8,186 nucleotides of DNA from Cellvibrio sp. (lineage in GTDB: Bacteria; Pseudomonadota; Gammaproteobacteria; Pseudomonadales; Cellvibrionaceae). The stretch lies in NCBI GenBank assembly GCA_021323495.1, contig JAJQJO010000164.1, positions 1 to 8,186 on the forward strand, written 5' to 3'. Both the position numbers and the translations under genes were made by a program. Shown piece by piece: positions 1 to 4,058 of this stretch (positions within the stretch are counted from its first letter, which is position 1; each line of letters opens with the position of its first letter). The notes beneath the pieces were generated by a model. The model ran no database searches. It worked only from the letters and a program-made list of their open reading frames with translations, and was not told the origin of the DNA.

Positions 1-26
1 GGGGCTAATTGTATGTGGCCATGTAG

Positions 27-146
27 TCGATATTGAAAACCTATCGAATAGGAAAAATAGATCGCCCCAGACTATTAACTTGGAAATACCCTGAGGCCCC
101 AGAAATATCCGGGATTAAGATGGTAGAACTGATTAAGCATGGATAG
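27..146 (+). other. Open stretch of uncertain status (possible degraded ORF end)
   Basis: This frame is open from just after a TAG at 24-26 to a TAG at 144-146, 39 sense codons. It has a protein-like mix of residues (ending IKMVELIKHG) but no ATG before position 120 and no clear ribosome binding site. A second plus frame is open from the window edge to a TGA at 92-94. The two could be pieces of one frameshifted gene running in from the left, or chance. It would converge on the phage-like operon at 174-752. I do not recognise the product. The rest of 1-173 shows only a short palindrome, CCTATCGAATAGG, at 40-52. Confidence 0.2.
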
Positions 147-173
147 TACTGAAACGACGGATCGCCCAAGCAA

Positions 174-266
174 CTACATGGGAATAAAATAAAATTCAAT
201 CACAATTAGAAAAATAAGCACTGTGATAAAAACAAAACAGCCAAAAGCTATGATTCTTTCATCCAT
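174..266 (-). CDS. 30-residue single-span membrane peptide of the phage-like operon
   Basis: The ATG at 264-266 lies inside the end of the upstream 77 aa gene (ATGGATGA overlap), with a GGTGA ribosome-binding-like sequence about 6 nt before it. The frame closes with TAG at 174-176. The product has a short charged start (MDER), then about 20 uninterrupted hydrophobic residues (roughly 5-24), then a short aromatic tail (EFYFIPM). This is a bitopic membrane peptide. Filamentous phages encode minor coat proteins of about 30 residues of this shape (the pVII/pIX class), so a virion or membrane role is a reasonable guess. It cannot be proven from such a short sequence. The overlap with a good upstream gene and the clean hydrophobic block are the reasons to call it. 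The alternative is a small toxin-like or regulatory membrane peptide. Confidence 0.55.
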   Translation of the reverse strand: MDERIIAFGCFVFITVLIFLIVIEFYFIPM

Positions 267-492
267 GATAATCACCGCGTGCAAAAACTGTTTTGCCTGC
301 TTTAAGGTCATCAACAAGTTTGATGATATTAATAAATCGTTGGCGACCAATTTTCACGTGTGGGAGCGTATCTGTCTCTACAAAACCACGCACCGTTGCC
401 TTGGTCACCCCAATTAAATTGGAGAATTGCTCTTGCGATGCAATGGGCGGTAAAACAGTAAAACCTGCCAGCGTCCCTTGGTCAGGAATCAT
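259..492 (-). CDS. Small HTH (excisionase/MerR-like) DNA-binding protein, phage-type
   Basis: 77 residues. The region at about 19-62 fits a small winged-helix/excisionase fold: EQFSNLIGVTKATVRGFVET is a helix-turn-helix, followed by the recurring 'PHVKIGRQRFIN' strand that such proteins use as a wing. Small proteins of this kind control excision and replication in Pf-type filamentous prophages (XisF4 is the known example), and many plasmids and islands carry similar ones. The start ATG (490-492) overlaps the stop of the preceding gene as TAATG, indicating translational coupling, with AAGG about 11 nt upstream. The gene is the second of three in a leftward operon facing the repressor at 922. 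A role in excision or activation of replication genes is inferred from family and context. The exact function is unknown. Confidence 0.7.
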   Translation of the reverse strand: MIPDQGTLAGFTVLPPIASQEQFSNLIGVTKATVRGFVETDTLPHVKIGRQRFINIIKLVDDLKAGKTVFARGDYHG

Positions 493-752
493 TACTGCAC
501 CAGCCTTGCTTCACGAACGCGCCGCAAAAAGAATTCGAACTTTTCCAGTTCAGATACGGGCAGGGTAATACAAGCGTTGGAAAAGTAGACGGTGAATTGA
601 GTTTTGCTGGCATTAATAGCGTGATCAAGATAAGACGAACAACATGAAAAATAACTCGAACCGAGGAACACAAAAAAGATATCGGCAATCATATGAGTAA
701 ATTCCCACCCTGCTCCATCGGAGGCAATCAGTCGAACTGATAGATTTAACAT
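492..752 (-). CDS. Hypothetical 86-residue protein, first gene of the phage-like operon
   Basis: The frame opens at ATG 750-752 after a purine-rich leader (GGGAAGGGAT about 10 nt upstream) and ends in TAA at 492-494, sharing bases with the next gene's ATG. The C-terminal half looks like a real fold: alternating strand residues (QFTVYFSNACITLPV) followed by an amphipathic charged helix (SELEKFEFFLRRVREARLVQ). The middle is rich in F, S, C and Y. No family is recognised. A second in-frame ATG about 20 codons later (HMIADIFF) is a possible alternative start. An overlapping frame (482-688) reads as unstructured hydrophobic/proline text and is taken as a shadow. The gene's position directly behind the operator region, divergent from the repressor, makes it the first product made when repression is lifted. 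Confidence 0.55.
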   Translation of the reverse strand: MLNLSVRLIASDGAGWEFTHMIADIFFVFLGSSYFSCCSSYLDHAINASKTQFTVYFSNACITLPVSELEKFEFFLRRVREARLVQ

Positions 753-845
753 ATCCCAACTATCCCTTCCCTATTAAAAATAGCCAACAACTTGGTTTTT
801 CAACCATACTGAGCCACACTTAACCACATTCAAACGTTATTTAAA

Positions 846-870
846 TCTAATATTTAGGCTAGATATTAGA
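846..870. promoter_or_regulatory. 25-bp palindromic operator candidate
   Basis: The half-sites TCTAATATTTAG (846-857) and CTAGATATTAGA (859-870) are inverted repeats of 12 bp with a single mismatch around one central base. The element sits between the divergent repressor (922) and operon (752) and overlaps the operon promoter candidate. It is the natural binding site for the 88 aa repressor. Related TAGATA half-sites recur at 893-907, nearer the repressor start. Confidence 0.55.
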
Positions 871-875
871 TACAA
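847..875 (-). promoter_or_regulatory. Putative sigma70 promoter of the leftward phage-like operon
   Basis: Read on the minus strand, TTGTAT (875-870) and TATTAG (852-847) are separated by exactly 17 bp, giving plausible -35 and -10 boxes about 95 bp before the first gene (492-752). The match to consensus is moderate. The 25-bp palindrome 846-870 covers the spacer and the -10 box, so a protein bound there would block this promoter. No comparably clear promoter is seen for the repressor gene. Confidence 0.4.
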
Positions 876-882
876 CATTCAT

Positions 883-896
883 TCATGTCTACATGA
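883..896. promoter_or_regulatory. Second palindrome in the divergent control region
   Basis: TCATGT (883-888) and ACATGA (891-896) form a perfect 6-bp inverted repeat around CT. It lies 26 bp before the repressor ATG and 12 bp from the end of the larger palindrome. Its sequence differs from that palindrome, so it may be bound by another protein (for example the 77 aa HTH product) or serve autoregulation. Confidence 0.35.
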
Positions 897-921
897 TAGA
901 TAGATTAATCAGATATTAAAA

Positions 922-1188
922 ATGAACTATATAGATCGCATAAAAGAAATTGAAAAGGCGGAAGGCCTAACCAGAGAAGAACTCGCAATGAAATGCGGGA
1001 TGAAATACACGCGCTTGAGAAATGTCATTGGTGGACAGGCCGAAGTAAGGGTGAGCGACTTGGCCGCAATTGCCGAAGCGCTACCTGAATACGAAGTCTG
1101 GCTTTTTACCGGTAAGGAATATCCGGAAGTCGGGCAAATAAGCCCAAAGACCAAGCAAACAAAGGATTCGGATAAGGACGAAACATAA
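922..1188 (+). CDS. Cro/CI-family HTH transcriptional repressor, phage-type
   Basis: 88 residues. Residues about 6-56 form a helix-turn-helix of the lambda-repressor class: LTREELAMKCGMKYTRLRNVIGG carries the two DNA-reading helices, followed by VRVSDLAAIAEALPEY, the closing helix. The segment YEVWLFTGKEYPEVGQISP is typical of small repressors in pseudomonad prophages and islands, where a short tail replaces the peptidase domain of CI. The last ~15 residues are charged and probably disordered. The gene faces the leftward three-gene operon across a 169-bp gap with two palindromes, the classic immunity-switch layout. No good Shine-Dalgarno precedes the ATG (only CAGATATTAAAA), which suggests low-level or leaderless translation. 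Function as the module's repressor is inferred from fold and context. Confidence 0.8.
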   Translation: MNYIDRIKEIEKAEGLTREELAMKCGMKYTRLRNVIGGQAEVRVSDLAAIAEALPEYEVWLFTGKEYPEVGQISPKTKQTKDSDKDET

Positions 1189-1190
1189 AA

Positions 1191-1216
1191 TTGTCCTGAC
1201 CAAAGAGCCAGGACGA
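1191..1216 (+). terminator. Hairpin just after the repressor gene
   Basis: TTGTCCTG (1191-1198) pairs with CAGGACGA (1209-1216), 8 bp with one G-T wobble and a 10-nt loop, starting two bases after the repressor stop. No T-tract follows, so it would be a weak or rho-assisted terminator. The position supports the call, the missing T-run weakens it. Confidence 0.35.
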
Positions 1217-1253
1217 CTGCTCTACAGCCACGCCATCAACCTTCGCGAAAACA

Positions 1254-1400
1254 CTATTTAATTTTTGCCATAGCTCTCATCACTTCAGCCATCACCACAG
1301 AACTTTGCCCAAATCCTTTTTTACTTCTGTTATAAAAAGGCCAACATATAATAGTGCTCATAAGTGAAGGTTTGATTTTGCTGACGCTTATCCAAAAGAC
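1254..1400 (-). pseudogene. Decayed globin gene fragment A (3' part)
   Basis: This lies in the otherwise gene-free stretch 1189-1534. Read on the minus strand, it aligns with the 3' part of the intact globin gene at 3538-3945 through two or more frameshifts. The last codons give VMAEVMRAMAKIK-stop against VMAEVMKTAAKH-stop in the intact gene. Just before, in another frame, TEVKKDLGKVL matches AEVKEAWVNVY. Further upstream, LDKR then nine residues then HY matches LGKR-x9-HY with exact spacing, but the haem-ligand His after KR is replaced by Gln. The 3' flank also shares ACACTAT with the intact copy. No open frame survives. It is a dead paralogue or a duplicated gene end. Homology beyond about 1400 is not visible; 1401-1534 holds nothing I recognise. 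Confidence 0.7.
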
Positions 1401-1534
1401 CAGATGATAAACGCTAACCAAATCAGAGCATGGGTCAACGACGGAAAAATATTGTTTTATAGAGAGATGACGAAATGCCTGACGAAATTAATCACATCAA
1501 AAAAGTGCGAAGAAAAAAGCCACTAATCCACCGT

Positions 1535-1891
1535 CTAAACCATTTCATTACGCTTCAAACTCTCCAGCACTTGCCGATACTCCTCCCCCCATTGCCCCAT
1601 TAGTTCCAGAATCGGTTTCAGGCTGAGGCCAAATTCCGTCAGGCTGTATTCCACTCGCGGCGGAACTTCTGCGTAGACCTTACGGAGAATAACACCATCG
1701 CGTTCGAGTTCGCGCAACTGTGTGGTTAGTACTCGCTGGGTTGCCTTGGGAATTAGCCGGCGCAATTCATTAAAACGTATTGTGCCACGCACCAGACAAA
1801 ATAAAATCATACCTTTCCATTTTCCACCAATAACATCCAGAGTGACTTCAATGGGGCAACCATATTCGGGATTTTGTTTACGTTTGACCAT
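1535..1891 (-). CDS. HxlR-family winged-helix transcriptional regulator
   Basis: 118 residues from the ATG at 1889-1891, which has AAAGG about 9 nt upstream. A longer TTG-start version (to 1933) would run through the operator palindrome and is rejected. The family signature is clear: GCPIEVTLDVIGGKWKGMIL near the N-terminus, a winged helix with FNELRRLIPKATQRVLTTQLRELERDGVILRKVY (about 47-80), and the closing VEYSLTEFGLSLKPIL segment. Cys12, just before PIE, is the conserved cysteine that acts as a thiol switch in YodB and HypR of Bacillus; YodB represses an azoreductase gene in response to quinones and diamide. Here the regulator is divergent from an azoreductase with a palindrome between, so the same logic is inferred: repression of 2017-2679 and of itself, relieved by electrophiles or oxidants. 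Confidence 0.88.
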   Translation of the reverse strand: MVKRKQNPEYGCPIEVTLDVIGGKWKGMILFCLVRGTIRFNELRRLIPKATQRVLTTQLRELERDGVILRKVYAEVPPRVEYSLTEFGLSLKPILELMGQWGEEYRQVLESLKRNEMV

Positions 1892-1908
1892 TACATTTAC
1901 CTTTGGAG

Positions 1909-1930
1909 TTGACAGTATCCAAAAGGATAC
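1909..1930. promoter_or_regulatory. Palindromic HxlR operator with adjacent -35-like box
   Basis: GTATCCAAAAGGATAC (1915-1930) is a perfect 16-bp palindrome lying 23 bp before the HxlR start and 86 bp before the azoreductase start. TTGACA at 1909-1914 is a perfect -35 hexamer for rightward transcription, immediately abutting the palindrome, though the matching -10 position (1932-1937, AAGGAA) is poor. In the leftward direction GGATACT would serve as a -10-like box inside the palindrome. A wider inverted repeat, AGTGCGT (1944-1950) / ACGCACT (1988-1994), may be a second element. Binding by the HxlR protein is inferred. Confidence 0.55.
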
Positions 1931-2016
1931 CAAGGAAGAAAAAAGTGCGTTCTTACATTGCTATTACCATTCATGCAGAATGATTTTACGCACTAAATGA
2001 CACATGGAGATTTTAC

Positions 2017-2679
2017 ATGAAAAAAATTTTACGTATCGATTCAAGTCCGAGAAGTTCCCGCTCCCAGACACGACGACTCACACAGCAATTTATTACGCAA
2101 TGGTGCACGAAATATCCCGACACGGAGTTAATCCACCGTGACTTAGGCCATCAACCTCCTACCCCCGTTAGCGAGGCCTGGATAGCTGCTGCCTTTGCAC
2201 CACCTGGCCAACGTACCGAGTCTATGACAAACCAGCTCACTGAAAGTGATGCCTTGCTCAATGAGCTCATAGCTGCCGATATTCTGGTGATTGGTATACC
2301 TATGTACAACTTTAGCGTACCGGCATCATTCAAGGCGTGGATTGATCAAGTGGTCCGAATTGGCCGTAGTTTTTTATTTGAACCGGAAGATAAACAACAA
2401 CCATACAAACCGCTACTTGCTGAAAAACTTACCTTTATTATTATCGCCACCGGAGATGCCGGATATGAACCCGGCGGCCCTTACTTTTTCCTAAACCAAA
2501 TTGAACCCTATCTGCGTACCGTCTTCCCTTTTATCGGCATTAGCAATTTACATTTTGTCTATACTGGTAATGATGAATTTGGCGGCGAGCGCTTACAACA
2601 ATCACTCGATGCCGCCCAACAAAAAGTACAATACTTGATAACTAACACTATCGGGAACACTATCAAAAAAGAGGTATAG
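2017..2679 (+). CDS. azoR: FMN-dependent NADH-azoreductase (AzoR/AcpD family)
   Basis: 220 residues, cytoplasmic flavodoxin-like fold. The N-terminal strand KKILRID leads into SSPRSSRSQT (9-18), the loop that binds the FMN phosphate. GIPMYNFSVPASFKAWID (93-110) is the highly characteristic second FMN-contact segment. ATGDAGYEPGG (144-154) matches the third flavin loop region. The length is slightly above the usual 200. Family members reduce azo dyes and, more likely in nature, quinones by two-electron transfer from NAD(P)H. GGAG about 8 nt before the ATG is a good ribosome binding site. The gene is divergent from the HxlR regulator, which probably controls it. The downstream region has no clear terminator. 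The symbol reflects family rather than proven orthology. Confidence 0.9.
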   Translation: MKKILRIDSSPRSSRSQTRRLTQQFITQWCTKYPDTELIHRDLGHQPPTPVSEAWIAAAFAPPGQRTESMTNQLTESDALLNELIAADILVIGIPMYNFSVPASFKAWIDQVVRIGRSFLFEPEDKQQPYKPLLAEKLTFIIIATGDAGYEPGGPYFFLNQIEPYLRTVFPFIGISNLHFVYTGNDEFGGERLQQSLDAAQQKVQYLITNTIGNTIKKEV

Positions 2680-2725
2680 GCTTCCCAAAGATATAACCTA
2701 CAGCCTCTGGATGGGGTAGTTATGC

Positions 2726-2801
2726 GAGTACAAGATAAAGGTCGATTACGATTAACAATATAAACACCGCGATAAAAAATAGAACAATCAATCTTGTACT
2801 C
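2726..2801. repeat. 11-bp perfect inverted repeat next to globin fragment B
   Basis: GAGTACAAGAT (2726-2736) and ATCTTGTACTC (2791-2801) are exact inverted copies separated by 54 bp of AT-rich sequence with no visible gene. The right arm contains TTGTACTC, also found just 3' of the intact globin gene (3514-3521). It may therefore be part of the duplicated globin 3' flank, with the left arm a further inverted scrap. A third copy of TCTTGTAC lies at 2943-2950. Within 2680-2982, this repeat and fragment B are all I can identify. Confidence 0.5.
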
Positions 2802-2900
2802 AATATTTCGCCGCTACCTTCATCATCTCAGCCATAACCCATAAACATTTTCCCAAGCCTCTTTTTTTTCTTTTGTATGAAATGATGGACGTAAAAAAAG
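2800..2900 (-). pseudogene. Decayed globin gene fragment B (3' part)
   Basis: On the minus strand this reads TKEKKEAWENVYG, then after a one-base loss VMAEMMKVAAKY-stop. It closely matches TAEVKEAWVNVYG and VMAEVMKTAAKH-stop at the end of the intact globin (3538-3945). The copy is closer to the intact gene than fragment A is. The stop overlaps TTGTACTC, a sequence that also lies downstream of the intact gene, so part of the 3' flank was copied too, with an internal deletion of roughly 16-18 bp. Similarity fades beyond about 2900; a hydrophobic stretch to ~2925 could be further remnant. No functional product is possible: there is no start and the frame is broken. Confidence 0.8.
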
Positions 2901-2982
2901 GTTTACGAAAAGCTGAAAAAGCTCAACAGCAGTAACGTTTGGTCTTGTACAATCAGGAAAACGCACTAGGAGGAAATACTGA

Positions 2983-3423
2983 ATGCACGAGCCTGATAAA
3001 AGAAACCGCGCAACAAGAAGATATGTTCGCAGGGGAACTTGGCTTTTCGGTATAGTCACGCTGGCAGTCGTCAGTGGTAATTTAATTAGCGCAGCGATTC
3101 TTGCGCAGTTCACTGATGACTCCTGGAAAACGCAAATTGAGGCAGCATTGACTGCTGCGCGAAAGAAGGATCAGCAAGATAAGAACAATGATTTTTTTGC
3201 TGAAGAGGCGCGCAAAGAAAGTACCCGGTTAACCAATGCGATTGAAGCACATGAGCGGCTTATGGCGAGGGCGCAAGATAAAAGCGATAAACAATTAATA
3301 CTGGAAGATCAATTAAATTCACTCTGCGATTTCTGGATCGCGCAGTATCAAAAAGATAAACAAACCAGCACAAAAAATCAGAGAGATTCCGCCTGTAAAG
3401 AAGCCGGTCGGCAAACCAATTAG
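2983..3423 (+). CDS. Bitopic membrane protein of unknown function with coiled-coil-like periplasmic tail
   Basis: 146 residues with a strong ribosome binding site (AGGAGG at 2968-2973, 9 nt before the ATG). A very basic N-terminus (KRNRATRRYVRR, 6-17) is followed by one membrane span at about 20-41. By the positive-inside rule the remaining ~100 residues are periplasmic. That tail is rich in Lys, Gln, Glu, Asp and Ala with long helical runs, suggesting a coiled coil (about 48-112). It contains two cysteines, Cys115 and Cys138, that could form a disulfide. I do not recognise a family. It has no partner gene: it stands alone between globin fragment B and the intact globin, which run the other way. 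A 96-codon leftward frame overlapping its start is mostly a shadow, apart from the globin fragment at its end. Confidence 0.7.
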   Translation: MHEPDKRNRATRRYVRRGTWLFGIVTLAVVSGNLISAAILAQFTDDSWKTQIEAALTAARKKDQQDKNNDFFAEEARKESTRLTNAIEAHERLMARAQDKSDKQLILEDQLNSLCDFWIAQYQKDKQTSTKNQRDSACKEAGRQTN

Positions 3424-3471
3424 CTATCTATAAAAAGCCCGCACTACCACATGTAATCGACTGCATTCCGA

Positions 3472-3494
3472 AAGTTGGACGTCCAGTCCAACTT
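3472..3494. terminator. Hairpin between convergent genes, likely bidirectional terminator
   Basis: AAGTTGGAC (3472-3480) and GTCCAACTT (3486-3494) form a perfect 9-bp stem with a 5-nt loop, placed between the membrane-protein gene (ends 3423) and the globin gene (ends 3538), which converge. Rightward, the stem is followed by ATACTTTT, a weak T-tract. Leftward there is almost none. It best serves the plus-strand gene. Confidence 0.5.
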
Positions 3495-3537
3495 ATACTT
3501 TTAGCAACACAGTTTGTACTCTCCCACACTATCGCAC

Positions 3538-3945
3538 TTAATGTTTCGCAGCCGTTTTCATCACCTCCGCCATAACCCCATAAACATTTACCCAAGCTTC
3601 TTTTACTTCTGCGGTAAAATCTTGCCCAAGCCCCTGCCCCAGGGTTTTTAGCAGTGCGGCGCCGACTGTATCGTAATGCGCATCCTGCACACCGTAGCCG
3701 GCGTGGCGTTTGCCGAGGTTTTGCAGAACCGGCACCAGAACATCCAGCTCGGTTAATTTATTTACCGCAACGCCGATCATATCGATGAGTTTTTTGCCCT
3801 GCGCTTGCAGATCACCTTTAAATAATGGCTTCAATGTCGGGTCGGTATCAAACAGATTGCTGTAAAAAAGTGCGGCGGCCTGCGGGCCAATTGCCGCTAC
3901 TTTTTGCCAGGAATGTTGTACCAGCTGAATGGTTGAACTATCCAT
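3538..3945 (-). CDS. Single-domain bacterial globin
   Basis: 135 residues, one globin domain and no reductase domain, so it is the Vitreoscilla-haemoglobin/Cgb type rather than a flavohaemoglobin. The proximal haem ligand is His81 in LGKRHAGYGV. By alignment in the head, Tyr28 (ALFYSNLF) is at B10 and Gln49 (QAQGKK) at E7. A Tyr/Gln distal pair is typical of globins that bind O2 tightly and detoxify NO with an external reductase. GGAG 5 nt before the ATG is a good ribosome binding site. Only about 30 bp separate it from the terminator of the upstream peptidase gene, so it has either a very compact promoter there or depends on read-through. No FNR-type box is seen. Two broken copies of its 3' end lie at 1254-1400 and 2800-2900. 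Confidence 0.92.
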   Translation of the reverse strand: MDSSTIQLVQHSWQKVAAIGPQAAALFYSNLFDTDPTLKPLFKGDLQAQGKKLIDMIGVAVNKLTELDVLVPVLQNLGKRHAGYGVQDAHYDTVGAALLKTLGQGLGQDFTAEVKEAWVNVYGVMAEVMKTAAKH

Positions 3946-3975
3946 ATGTACTCCGTTTTAGTTGGAAAAGATAAA

Positions 3976-4020
3976 AAAAATAATTAAAAAAGGCAATCGC
4001 TAATTCAGCCGATTGCCTTT
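3976..4020 (-). terminator. Rho-independent terminator of the M23 peptidase gene
   Basis: On the minus strand, AAAGGCAATCG (4020-4010) pairs perfectly with CGATTGCCTTT (3999-3989), an 11-bp stem with a 10-nt loop. It is followed by TTTAATTATTTTTTTTAT, a long T-rich tract. It begins about 38 nt after the peptidase stop. This is the clearest terminator in the window and separates the peptidase from the globin. Confidence 0.9.
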
Positions 4021-4058
4021 CCTTTTACTTGCCGGCTTGGTGCAGGTTTACCGGAAAT

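Noticed and set aside
40..52. Short palindrome CCTATCGAATAGG considered as a dif/attachment core
   Set aside because: The arms are only 5 bp and do not resemble the 28-bp XerCD dif pattern. Such palindromes occur by chance.
482..688. 68-codon minus-strand ORF overlapping the 86 aa gene
   Set aside because: It is read in a different frame from the 86 aa gene, has hydrophobic/proline-rich low-quality text, and lacks the TAATG coupling to the next gene. Taken as a shadow.
1892..1933. N-terminal extension of the HxlR regulator from a TTG start
   Set aside because: It would translate the operator palindrome, and the family normally begins shortly before the GCPIE motif. The ATG at 1891 has a proper ribosome binding site.
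2693..2724. Imperfect inverted repeat after the azoreductase gene (ATAACCTAC / GTAGTTAT), considered as a terminator or an integron attC site
   Set aside because: The stem has a bulge and no T-tract follows, and the ends do not match the RYYYAAC/GTTRRRY core of attC sites. Neither call is supportable.
2823..3113. 96-codon minus-strand ORF
   Set aside because: Only its last ~15-35 codons resemble globin. The rest is the antisense of the well-supported membrane-protein gene at 2983. It is a chance fusion with the pseudogene fragment.
1254..3537. Integron-like cassette array, suggested by repeated elements between single genes
   Set aside because: The repeats are coding globin remnants, not attC structures, and no integrase is visible.
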